A stretch of DNA of 5,150 bases. It comes from Verrucomicrobiales bacterium (GTDB taxonomy: Bacteria; Verrucomicrobiota; Verrucomicrobiia; Limisphaerales; Palsa-1400). Numbering within the stretch: position 1 is the stretch's first letter; every line of letters begins with the position of its first letter. The stretch spans positions 1-5,150 of the forward strand of contig JAQGOW010000281.1 in the NCBI GenBank assembly GCA_028293405.1. Direction: 5' to 3'. Positions 1 to 5,150 of this stretch are shown piece by piece. A program made the position numbers and the translations under genes. The notes beneath the pieces are model-generated. The model had not been told where the DNA came from, did no database searches, and was given only the letters and a program-made list of their open reading frames with translations.

Positions 1-644
1 AACGCACCGTTTGCCGACAAAATCGCACCGTGCTCGCCCTTCTTCACGATCACATATTTTGGTCCGAGCTTATGAATCTTGCGCGCCGCTTTCACCAGGT
101 TGTGTTCCTGCGTGAGCTGTTGCGCTTCCGACTCATTCAACACAAAACCATCTACGCGCCGCAGCAATTTAAGCAAATCAGGCAACGCAATGTTGAGCCA
201 AAGATCCATTGTATCGGCGACGACCAACTTCGGCCGGCTCATCTGGTCCAACACATGGTGTTGGAGCGACGGTGCGATGTTCGCGAGCAACACGAATTGG
301 CTCTGCCGATAATTCTGCGGCAACCGCGGCGTGAACGTTTCGAACACGCCGAGTTCAGTCTCAAGCGTGCGACGATTGTTCATGTTCACTTCGTATTCGC
401 CAGACCAATGAAACGTTTTGCCGGGAGAAACTTGAAGACCTTCGAGATCAATCTTGTGCTTCTTATAAAGCGTGACGTAACGCTTCGGGAAATCTTCACC
501 AACAATTCCCACCAACTTCACTGGCGCAAAGAAACTCGCGGCGACGGCGGCGTGACTGGCGGAACCGCCGAGCAAACGCGGGTTTTGCGCTTTCGGCGTG
601 CGAATTGAATCCAAGGCTGTCGAACCAACAACAAGAACACTCAT
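1..644 (-). CDS. PfkB-family carbohydrate/nucleoside kinase, 3' end cut by the window
   Basis: Minus-strand reading frame, open from ATG at 644 to the window edge: 214 residues, about two thirds of a family member of roughly 300. Visible: a first beta strand MSVLVVGSTALDS, the Gly-rich substrate-lid motif LLGGSASHAA (residues 24-33), IVGEDFP (47-53), the lid-like segment KTFHWSGEYEVN (76-87), and the PfkB-type VLNESEAQQL (168-177). The GAGD catalytic-base signature should lie just beyond the window, so activity cannot be confirmed here. Family knowledge: PfkB enzymes phosphorylate sugars or nucleosides with ATP in the cytoplasm. This subgroup is widespread and, as I recall, sometimes adjacent to S-adenosylhomocysteine-recycling genes; its substrate is uncertain and adenosine or a ribose derivative is only a guess. 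The start overlaps the stop of a dubious 66-codon ORF (ATGA), and no clear Shine-Dalgarno sequence precedes it. Family call is firm, substrate is not. Confidence 0.9.
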   Translation of the reverse strand, partial: MSVLVVGSTALDSIRTPKAQNPRLLGGSASHAAVAASFFAPVKLVGIVGEDFPKRYVTLYKKHKIDLEGLQVSPGKTFHWSGEYEVNMNNRRTLETELGVFETFTPRLPQNYRQSQFVLLANIAPSLQHHVLDQMSRPKLVVADTMDLWLNIALPDLLKLLRRVDGFVLNESEAQQLTQEHNLVKAARKIHKLGPKYVIVKKGEHGAILSANGA

Positions 645-673
645 ATGTAATATCTGAGAAAAATGAGCGCGCA

Positions 674-768
674 GCTTACGACATCGCCCCGCCATCCGCA
701 ATGACATAGGTAGCGCGCGTCGTCTTCCCGGGCGCATCTACCTGTTATCGGTCGAGATGCGCGTAAGC
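674..768 (-). promoter_or_regulatory. Possible structured leader RNA of the kinase gene with alternative pairings
   Basis: On the minus strand, ending 29 nt before the kinase ATG, several pairings coincide. GCTTACG (768-762) matches CGTAAGC (680-674) and could close a long domain. GCGCATCT (762-755) is the perfect complement of AGATGCGC (739-732); ACC (752-750) with GGT (742-740) extends this hairpin to 11 bp with a 2-nt bulge and loop GATAACA. Alternatively GGTAG plus GCGC (742-738, 735-732) pairs with GCGC plus CTACC (718-715, 713-709), and GCATC (760-756) with GATGT (685-681). The 739-732 segment cannot be in both structures, so the leader could switch. It matches none of the common riboswitch consensus sequences I know (SAM-I, SAM-II, SAH, TPP, cobalamin, ZTP). 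No transcription start or promoter could be assigned. Pairings are seen; function is inferred. Confidence 0.35.
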
Positions 769-897
769 GGGCTGATCTTTCATACGAAAAGAAAACAGCT
801 CGGTTGGGCGATTTGCCAGGGTCGTAGTTTCCCTGCGTCAAAAAACCGAGGCTACACGGCCTAGAACATACGACGCACTTGGCGAACTGTATCTCCC

Positions 898-984
898 ATG
901 AGTACCACCAGTTACATTTTATTGGCCTGCGGAATCGTGCTGTTAGTCGTGGCTATGATCATGAAGCGCACGAGAACAACTTGA
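898..984 (+). CDS. Possible small single-pass membrane peptide, 28 aa
   Basis: A short ORF on the plus strand, ATG at 898 to TGA at 982-984, in the gap between two minus-strand genes. The product begins MSTTSYILLACGIVLL, continues through VVAMIM and ends KRTRTT: a short polar N-terminus, about 17 hydrophobic residues (6-22), then Lys/Arg-rich residues. This is the layout of a one-helix inner-membrane peptide with its positive tail in the cytoplasm. It ends 13 bp from the convergent stop of the ACT gene. Against it: no good Shine-Dalgarno sequence lies ahead of the ATG, no convincing promoter is visible, and an ORF this short can arise by chance. In its favour: an uninterrupted hydrophobic segment with a clean positive flank, and no competing gene on the other strand. 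I do not recognise a family. Confidence 0.4.
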   Translation: MSTTSYILLACGIVLLVVAMIMKRTRTT

Positions 985-997
985 TCGTTGTGTTTCG

Positions 998-1390
998 CTA
1001 GCTGTTCAGCACTTTCAACGCTTTTTTGGCGTCGGAGACACGGCAGATTAGCAGGCCTTTTTTCGCGTCGGGCGGCGTCGCGAAATAGGCGTATTCAATG
1101 TTGATTTTCGCATCGGCCAACTTGCGCGAAATCTTCGCAAGCGTGCCTGGCTTGTTGTCGCCGTGAATCATCAGCACATCATCTTCAACGACCAAGGTCC
1201 CGTGTTGTTCGAACACGTACATCGCTTTGTCCGGATCGCTCACGACCATGCGGACGACGGCGTGATCGACGGTGTCGCTCGTCGAGATCGCGTAGATGTT
1301 GATGTTCGCGGAGGAAAGCGCGTCACAGACTCGCGCCAACATTCCAGGACGATTTTCAAGAAAGAGAGCCAGTTGTTTCGTGATTTGCAT
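998..1390 (-). CDS. Tandem ACT-domain protein (probable amino-acid-binding regulator)
   Basis: A complete 130-residue protein made almost entirely of two ACT domains. The first spans about residues 3-65 with the turn LENRPGMLARVCDAL (11-25) and strand NINIYAISTS (29-38). The second spans about 70-130 with GDNKPGTLAKISRKL (77-91) and KINIEYAYF (95-103). In known ACT domains the loop around the N-x-P-G segment helps form an effector pocket, usually for an amino acid, at a dimer interface. Stand-alone tandem-ACT proteins have no catalytic or DNA-binding domain, so this one probably acts by binding an amino acid and touching another protein; the partner is unknown. It sits downstream of the dehydrogenase gene but has its own promoter (1423-1451). 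The leader carries a hairpin and no Shine-Dalgarno motif. The ATG at 1390 is chosen because it begins the first beta strand directly. Confidence 0.9.
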   Translation of the reverse strand: MQITKQLALFLENRPGMLARVCDALSSANINIYAISTSDTVDHAVVRMVVSDPDKAMYVFEQHGTLVVEDDVLMIHGDNKPGTLAKISRKLADAKINIEYAYFATPPDAKKGLLICRVSDAKKALKVLNS

Positions 1391-1397
1391 AGCGCGA

Positions 1398-1416
1398 GTC
1401 CAACCGTCGGCTGGAC
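1398..1416 (-). promoter_or_regulatory. Hairpin at the 5' end of the ACT-protein transcript
   Basis: The minus strand carries GTCCAGCC (1416-1409), a GAC loop (1408-1406) and GGTTGGAC (1405-1398): an 8-bp stem with one G-U pair, ending 7 nt before the ATG at 1390. With the promoter at 1423-1451, transcription should begin near 1416, so the hairpin would be the very 5' end of the mRNA and fill the place of a ribosome binding site. It could stabilise the mRNA or limit translation. It is not a normal terminator for the upstream gene because no T run follows. Confidence 0.5.
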
Positions 1417-1422
1417 CGCACT

Positions 1423-1451
1423 AGGCTAGTTTTGGATCTCGCGCTTGTCAA
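1423..1451 (-). promoter_or_regulatory. Sigma70-type promoter of the ACT-protein gene
   Basis: On the minus strand a perfect -35 box TTGACA (1451-1446) is followed after 17 bp by TAGCCT (1428-1423), which keeps the three most important -10 bases (T1, A2, T6). The predicted start is near 1416, leaving a leader of about 26 nt. Position between the dehydrogenase stop (1472) and the ACT start (1390) fits. It implies the ACT gene can be expressed independently of the upstream operon. Confidence 0.65.
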
Positions 1452-1471
1452 ACGAACGCCACAATTTGTCA

Positions 1472-2647
1472 TCACTGGCCTGGCTTCAATACGATCTTGA
1501 TGCATTCATCGTCGTGGTCGCGGAACATCTTGTAACCTTCGGCGGCGTCGGTCAGCGGCATCGTGTGTGTGATGACGAAGCTCGGGTCGATCTCGCCTTT
1601 TTTAATGCGTTCGAGCAACGGCCGCAAATAACGATGCACGTGGGTTTGACCGGTCTTGATCGTGAGGGAACGGTTCATGATCGAGCCGAGCGGAATTTTG
1701 TCGACGAATCCGCCGTAGACTCCGGGAACGGAAACGGTGCCGCCATTGCGACAGGCCATGATGCATTCGCGGAATGCAGCGGGGCGATCGGTTTCCAGAC
1801 GCATCGCTTGTTTGATGCGGTCGTATGCTCCAAGTAAACCGTGAGCATTGGCTTCCATACCGACTGCATCAATGGTGGCGTCCGGTCCACGGCCGGCGGT
1901 CATTTCCTTGAGGACTTCCAGCACGTCCACTTCGTTGCGGTTGATGACTTCCGCACCGCCTTCTTCGCTAGCCATTTGCAGGCGTTCAGGGACATCGTCG
2001 ATCGCGATGACGCGGCCGGCGCCGAGCAGCCATGCGCTTTTTATGGTGAACTGGCCTACGGGACCGCAGCCCCATACGGCAACGGTGTCGCCCGGCTGAA
2101 TGTTGCATTGCTCGGCCGCCATGTAACCGGTCGGAAAAATGTCGGAGAGGAACAGCACTTGTTCGTCGCTCAGGCCGTCTTCGATTTTAATTGGGCCGAC
2201 ATCGGCGAACGGAACGCGCGCGTATTCGGCCTGGCCGCCGGCGTAACCGCCGGTCATGTGCGAATAGCCGAAAATGCCGCAGGGCGAATGGCCCCACATT
2301 TTTTCGGCGATGGCAGCGTTCGGGTTTGAATTTTCACAGAGCGAAAACATTTGTTTGTCGCAGAAGTAGCAATTCCCGCAAGCGATCGGGAACGGCACAA
2401 CGACGCGGTCGCCAACTTTTAAATTGTTCACGCCACGACCGGTCTCGACGACTTCGCCCATGAATTCGTGACCGAGCACATCACCCGCTTGCATGGTCGG
2501 GACGTAGCCGTCGTAAAGATGGAGGTCCGAACCGCAGATCGCGGTGGAACTGATCTTCACGATGCAATCGCGCGGATTGAGAATCTGCGGATCTGGAACG
2601 TCCATCACCTGCACTTCACCGATGCCACACCAACAATTTGCTTTCAT
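1472..2647 (-). CDS. Zinc-dependent alcohol dehydrogenase, glutathione-independent formaldehyde dehydrogenase-like
   Basis: A complete 391-residue medium-chain dehydrogenase, close to the roughly 398 residues of Pseudomonas formaldehyde dehydrogenase. The GroES-like half has the catalytic zinc ligands Cys38 (AICGSDLH), His60 (GHEFMG) and Asp169 (LSDIFPTGY), the Asp being the third ligand typical of the formaldehyde-dehydrogenase branch. Four cysteines for the structural zinc are at 90, 93, 96 and 104. The Rossmann half has GCGPVG (193-198), and Asp217 at the end of the second strand (VIAIDD) suggests NAD rather than NADP. An insert at 107-145 ([19 protein letters not shown]) is also family-like. 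It should oxidise an alcohol or aldehyde hydrate; the real substrate is unknown. It begins 15 bp after the SRPBCC gene, with AAGGAA right after that gene's stop as ribosome binding site, so the two form an operon. Confidence 0.93.
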   Translation of the reverse strand: MKANCWCGIGEVQVMDVPDPQILNPRDCIVKISSTAICGSDLHLYDGYVPTMQAGDVLGHEFMGEVVETGRGVNNLKVGDRVVVPFPIACGNCYFCDKQMFSLCENSNPNAAIAEKMWGHSPCGIFGYSHMTGGYAGGQAEYARVPFADVGPIKIEDGLSDEQVLFLSDIFPTGYMAAEQCNIQPGDTVAVWGCGPVGQFTIKSAWLLGAGRVIAIDDVPERLQMASEEGGAEVINRNEVDVLEVLKEMTAGRGPDATIDAVGMEANAHGLLGAYDRIKQAMRLETDRPAAFRECIMACRNGGTVSVPGVYGGFVDKIPLGSIMNRSLTIKTGQTHVHRYLRPLLERIKKGEIDPSFVITHTMPLTDAAEGYKMFRDHDDECIKIVLKPGQ

Positions 2648-2662
2648 ATAAAATGGTTCCTT

Positions 2663-3556
2663 TTATGCGCTGACGAGATCGCGCACGTAGTTTTCGTATT
2701 TGGTCGTGCTGGTGGCGCGACCGGCGGGCTGGCCTTGGATGGTCGGAATTTCGCCCGTTTCCATGAGTTGTTTAAAGCGGCGCAAGTCGTCCTTGACGGT
2801 TTGTTCGGGAGCTTCACCGAAAAGTTTAGCCATGAGTGCGCCCATCGCGCCGGCGGGCGGAGCGTAGCCGAGCTCGACTTCGACGATGGTTTCCTTTGTG
2901 TGCTGCGCTGGTTCGAACTTGATCGTGCCCCAGTTGTCGACGTCCGCGCCGGGCAAGGATTGCCACGAAATCAAGTGGTTGGGCTGGTCATCGACGATTT
3001 CGGCCTCCCATTCGACTTTCATTTTGGCAGGACCTTTGGCGATCCAATGCGAGCGGTTGCCGCCGGTGACCTTCACGGAATGGAGGTGATACATGAACTT
3101 GGGCAGGTTTTCGAAATTGCGCCAGAACTGGTAAAGTTCTTCCGGCGATTTGCGAATGCTGACGCTGTGGCGAACGCTACGCGTTGAGGATGCTTCGTCT
3201 TCAGCGAGTTTCATGCTGCAAAGAACGTCGGCGACGGTGACGCCGAGAACGGCGGCGGTGGCGAAAGTGAGTTTGCTCTTGTTGTTGCGATCTGAACTAA
3301 AACCGGAGCCGAGCGAGGCGAGATCGAGGACGTCACCGGCAACACGTGACCACATCCATGGGCTCAAATTTTTTTCTTCAGCGGTGAGCAGGCCAATGCC
3401 AGCGGTGAGTTCACGCAAACCGTAACTGCGAGTCAGGCCGGTGTGTCTTTTTCTGACGCCGATGGCCTTTTCCAATTTGCGGGGAGCGAGTAGTTCTGCG
3501 ACTCCCAGACCGATGCTAAACCAACCCAAAGCGCGCGCGAGATCTTGTTGTTTCAT
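2663..3556 (-). CDS. SRPBCC (polyketide cyclase/dehydrase-like) protein with membrane-associated N-terminus
   Basis: A complete 297-residue protein in two parts. The N-terminal part (1-120) has hydrophobic stretches near 8-24 and 97-113, with a GLRELTAGIGLL segment (46-57) between them; it probably sits in the membrane. The C-terminal part (about 128-265) is an SRPBCC lipid/ligand-binding fold of the COG5637 type: RHSVSIRKSPEELYQFW, the helix NFENLPKFMYHL (147-158), ISWQSLPGADVDNWGTI (196-212) and the long final helix APEQTVKDDLRRFKQLME (249-266). SRPBCC proteins hold hydrophobic ligands in a cavity; no ligand can be named. AAGGAG 4 nt before the ATG at 3556 supports the start. It is the first gene of an operon with the downstream dehydrogenase; I recall this pair side by side in other bacteria, which suggests a shared role, perhaps presenting or handling a hydrophobic substrate. 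Confidence 0.9.
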   Translation of the reverse strand: MKQQDLARALGWFSIGLGVAELLAPRKLEKAIGVRKRHTGLTRSYGLRELTAGIGLLTAEEKNLSPWMWSRVAGDVLDLASLGSGFSSDRNNKSKLTFATAAVLGVTVADVLCSMKLAEDEASSTRSVRHSVSIRKSPEELYQFWRNFENLPKFMYHLHSVKVTGGNRSHWIAKGPAKMKVEWEAEIVDDQPNHLISWQSLPGADVDNWGTIKFEPAQHTKETIVEVELGYAPPAGAMGALMAKLFGEAPEQTVKDDLRRFKQLMETGEIPTIQGQPAGRATSTTKYENYVRDLVSA

Positions 3557-3666
3557 GAGTCTCCTTTCGCAGAAAAGTCGCGCCGTTCCGGGAACTTTCC
3601 AGAGCGGAGTTTGCCTTTTTCGAGGATGGTAAAAGACCTTAACGGACCGAGACGGGTGGTCAGAAA

Positions 3667-3695
3667 AATATACTTATGGTTCGAATTGGTCATAA
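3667..3695 (-). promoter_or_regulatory. Candidate promoter of the SRPBCC-dehydrogenase operon
   Basis: On the minus strand TATATT (3672-3667) matches the -10 consensus at five of six positions. It is preceded after 17 bp by TTATGA (3695-3690), a weak -35 box with three matches. Transcription would start near 3660, giving a leader of about 100 nt. A weak -35 box combined with upstream repeats (3731-3770) is what an activator-dependent promoter would look like. The -10 is convincing, the -35 is not. Confidence 0.4.
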
Positions 3696-3730
3696 TTAGT
3701 CATTTTTGCTGCAGCGCGGATTTTTTACTT

Positions 3731-3770
3731 TGGTGCAAACCAGTGCAATGTGGTGCAAACCGGTGCAATT
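3731..3770. repeat. Four 10-bp-phased GTGCAA repeats, possible operator
   Basis: Four directly repeated 10-bp units start at 3731, 3741, 3751 and 3761, with consensus YRGTGCAANN on the plus strand. Units 1 and 3 are identical, and units 2 and 4 differ in three positions, so the array also reads as a duplicated 20-mer. A repeat of one helical turn places every copy on the same DNA face, as for cooperative regulator binding. The block ends about 36 bp upstream of the candidate -35 box of the operon. It does not fit a sigma54 site: the GG-to-GC distance is 11 rather than 10 bases. Confidence 0.55.
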
Positions 3771-3806
3771 CGCCGTGGCGACGCCCAAGGAGCACGCTGC
3801 TGGTGT

Positions 3807-3816
3807 GGTGATCACC
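3807..3816. repeat. Perfect 10-bp palindrome
   Basis: GGTGATCACC is a perfect palindrome lying about 37 bp upstream of the phased repeats in the same gene-free stretch. It could be half of a regulator site, but palindromes of this length also occur by chance, and no second copy was seen in the stretch. Confidence 0.2.
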
Positions 3817-3887
3817 CATTGTCCCCGATTGGCGTTAGATAATGTTCGTTTCATGCCAGGAATGGTGACATGAAGTAGCTTTTACAC

Positions 3888-3950
3888 AAAAACTGTAGAG
3901 ACAGGAGAGAGAGGAAGGAGAGGAAAGACAAAAACGGCAGTTTTTCTACA
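3888..3950. repeat. Homopurine tract between short inverted repeats
   Basis: AAAAACTG (3888-3895) is complementary to CAGTTTTT (3938-3945), and TGTAG (3894-3898) to CTACA (3946-3950); the two pairs overlap on the left and so cannot both form. Between them lies an uninterrupted run of 26 purines (3903-3928), extending to 3897 with one C. Within the right arm, AAAAAC-GGCA-GTTTTT (3930-3945) is a small AT-rich hairpin. Downstream of the surface-protein gene it might act as a weak transcription end, but the stem is poor in G and C. No function is assigned. Confidence 0.4.
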
Positions 3951-3961
3951 CTAAATTTTAC

Positions 3962-3985
3962 CACAGAGACACAGAGGCACAGAGA
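3962..3985. repeat. Short tandem repeat, CACAGAG with 8-nt period
   Basis: Three copies of CACAGAG start at 3962, 3970 and 3978, each followed by A or G, giving a strict 8-nt period. They lie 18 bp past the stop of the surface-protein gene. I recall very similar ACCACAGAGACACAGAG-type strings in intergenic DNA of planctomycetes, verrucomicrobia and other bacteria, so this may be a member of a dispersed repeat class, but I could not check that. Confidence 0.6.
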
Positions 3986-4002
3986 ATGCTATGGCGGATA
4001 AA

Positions 4003-5150
4003 TCAGGGCAAAACGGTGACGCGGTAGAAGCGTTGGGTGTTGAAGGGGGCGGCGGGATCGGTTGTCGAGGCTGTTGCGGTTAAAGCGGTCACTGAGCTCG
4101 CGAGCGTTGTCCAAGTGGGGTCGTCGATGGACGTTTTGTATTCAATCCGGTAATTGCGACCGGGGATGGCGGACCAATAGATCGTGGCACCGCCGGCCGA
4201 GGTGGCGACGGCAAGACAGCGGAGGACGGAGTCGTTGTTGATTGGGTTTGTGCCGGCCTGAAATTCCTGGAGGTCAGTCAATCCGTCAGCGTCGGTGTCG
4301 GCGGTTCCGTCGTGGGAGAGGTCGCCGAAGTAGGTCATTTCCCAATCGTCGTCCATGCCGTCGTGGTCGGAGTCGCCGGTGCCGAGGCGGACGAGGTAAA
4401 GGCTGCGGGTCGGGACGAGAACGTTTGGGGAGAGGTCGGTGGAGAAGCTTTGGAACACAATCGTGCGGCCGTCGGCGGCGAGGATGGGATTGACTGCGCC
4501 GAATCCAGGTGTTCCGGTGCCATACCGGCTAAGGGCAATTGTATTGCTCAGCACCAAGTCGCGGATGAAAACGTCTGTTCGCCCGTTTATGTCGCCTAGG
4601 ACCAAGTTTGTCGCAACGCTCGAGAAAATCACGAAGCGTCCGTCAGGGCTAAGGATCGGACTGGAGGAGTTGCCGTTTCCGAGGGTTGTTTGATTGGAAG
4701 CAACGCTCACCAAATTGCTTTGAGTTGAGCCGACGGTGCGAACGTAAATCTGGCTCTTGCCTCCGGATGCCTGGGTGACATAGGCGAGTCTTGTTGCGTC
4801 GTTATTCAACGAAGCGCTTGAGCAATTGGTGCAGATGATTTGATTGACGTTGTTGCTGAAATTGTGAAGGACGATCAGAGGCGTTCCGCCTGAAATTGTC
4901 GAGAATGCCATCGAGTTTCCATCAGCACTGAACGCAGCATTGGAAGTGCTGCCGCCAAAGAGTGAATGATCGGGCGCAAAACTGATATGGATGTTTTGAT
5001 TCGACGCAATATTCCTGGCGTAGAACTGTGCTCCGTTCGTGCTGAGACTAGAGCCAGTGACGTATCCCGGCGTGCTTTGGTATACGATCCACTTCCCATC
5101 GGGCGTGAAGACCGCGTTCGACGAATTGTATCCGGAGGACCCGAGAGGAG
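4003..5150 (-). CDS. Large secreted or surface protein: PD40/TolB-like beta-propeller, Asp-rich calcium-binding segment, C-terminal beta-sandwich; 5' end outside the window
   Basis: The frame is open from the window edge at 5150 to TGA at 4003: 381 residues of a longer protein. Counting from the first visible residue, five propeller blade motifs occur: AVFTPDGKWIVYQS (12-25), AAFSADGNSMAFST (71-84), ASLNNDATRLAYVT (112-125), PILSPDGRFVIFSS (164-177) and PILAADGRTIVFQS (221-234). Then comes an Asp-rich stretch (259-305) with two DxDxDG-type loops, one from Asp259 (DSDHDGMDDDWE) and one from Asp284 (DTDADGLTDLQE), like thrombospondin type 3 or EF-hand calcium sites. The last 70 residues, with IPGRNYRIEYKTS and QRFYRVTVLP, look like a beta-sandwich common at the ends of verrucomicrobial exported proteins. 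Thr, Ser and Asn richness fits an extracellular location. The ATG at 4911 lies in the middle of a blade and is not the true start. The signal peptide must be beyond the window. The role, perhaps binding or attachment, is unknown. Confidence 0.85.
   Translation of the reverse strand, partial: PLGSSGYNSSNAVFTPDGKWIVYQSTPGYVTGSSLSTNGAQFYARNIASNQNIHISFAPDHSLFGGSTSNAAFSADGNSMAFSTISGGTPLIVLHNFSNNVNQIICTNCSSASLNNDATRLAYVTQASGGKSQIYVRTVGSTQSNLVSVASNQTTLGNGNSSSPILSPDGRFVIFSSVATNLVLGDINGRTDVFIRDLVLSNTIALSRYGTGTPGFGAVNPILAADGRTIVFQSFSTDLSPNVLVPTRSLYLVRLGTGDSDHDGMDDDWEMTYFGDLSHDGTADTDADGLTDLQEFQAGTNPINNDSVLRCLAVATSAGGATIYWSAIPGRNYRIEYKTSIDDPTWTTLASSVTALTATASTTDPAAPFNTQRFYRVTVLP

Noticed and set aside
30..608. 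192-codon plus-strand ORF
   Set aside because: It is the exact codon-phase complement of the PfkB kinase frame, whose protein is clearly recognisable; its own product is a His/Arg-rich shadow.
641..841. 66-codon minus-strand ORF whose TGA overlaps the kinase ATG (ATGA), as in translational coupling
   Set aside because: It starts with TTG without a ribosome binding site, its product is rich in Arg and Cys with no recognisable fold, and it runs through the inverted repeats of the leader. The overlap is probably chance.
836..865. Possible intrinsic terminator on the minus strand (AGGC/GCCT stem, then CGG and six T), which could end the ACT transcript
   Set aside because: The stem has only 4 bp and is separated from the T run by three bases; too weak to call.
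645..997. tRNA or a known riboswitch class (SAM-I, SAM-II, SAH, TPP, cobalamin, ZTP)
   Set aside because: No cloverleaf with T-loop GTTCRA, and none of the remembered conserved core sequences of these classes are present on either strand.
2468..3187. 239-codon plus-strand ORF across the dehydrogenase and SRPBCC genes
   Set aside because: It spans the boundary of two recognisable minus-strand genes and its sequence resembles no protein family; it is antisense shadow.
3731..3770. Sigma54 (-24/-12) promoter within the GTGCAA repeats
   Set aside because: The GG and GC elements are 11 rather than 10 bases apart and the TGGCAC core is absent.
4911..4911. ATG at 4911 as the start of the surface protein
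   Set aside because: The frame stays open with good propeller-blade sequence to the window edge, and the ATG falls inside the blade AAFSADGNSMAFST.

Overview
The window reads as a piece of a bacterial chromosome from the Verrucomicrobiota or a close relative in the PVC group. This is an inference from protein style: a secreted beta-propeller protein ending in an Asp-rich calcium-binding segment plus a C-terminal beta-sandwich, a tandem-ACT protein, and a PfkB kinase of the 'MSVLVVGSTALDS' type. No rRNA, tRNA, transposase, phage gene or CRISPR array is visible. All five substantial genes are on the minus strand, so transcription runs from high to low coordinates; the only plus-strand gene candidate is a 28-codon ORF.

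Layout in transcription order. (1) 5150-4003: 3' part of a large, probably exported protein with PD40/TolB-like propeller repeats. (2) 4002-3557: 446 bp without a gene. It holds an 8-nt-period CACAGAG repeat, a homopurine tract flanked by inverted repeats, four 10-bp-phased GTGCAA repeats and a plausible promoter. (3) 3556-2663 and 2647-1472: a tight two-gene operon of a membrane-anchored SRPBCC protein and a zinc-dependent, formaldehyde-dehydrogenase-like alcohol dehydrogenase. (4) 1471-1391: a short spacer with a very good sigma70-type promoter and a hairpin that would form the extreme 5' end of the next transcript. (5) 1390-998: a tandem ACT-domain protein. (6) 997-645: a gap with a possible tiny membrane peptide gene on the plus strand (898-984) and, on the minus strand, a potentially switching RNA structure (768-674) just ahead of the next gene. 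(7) 644-1: 5' two-thirds of a PfkB-family sugar/nucleoside kinase running off the window.

How the genes fit together. The SRPBCC protein and the dehydrogenase are very likely co-transcribed and translationally close (15-bp gap, ribosome binding site abutting the upstream stop). The phased repeats upstream of their promoter are placed where an activator would bind. The ACT protein has its own promoter and probably senses an amino acid. The kinase lies 353 bp further on with its own structured leader, so it looks separately controlled. I see no clearly new multi-gene system. The observations most worth a second look are the kinase leader RNA, the phased repeats, the 5'-terminal hairpin of the ACT transcript and the 28-residue membrane peptide.
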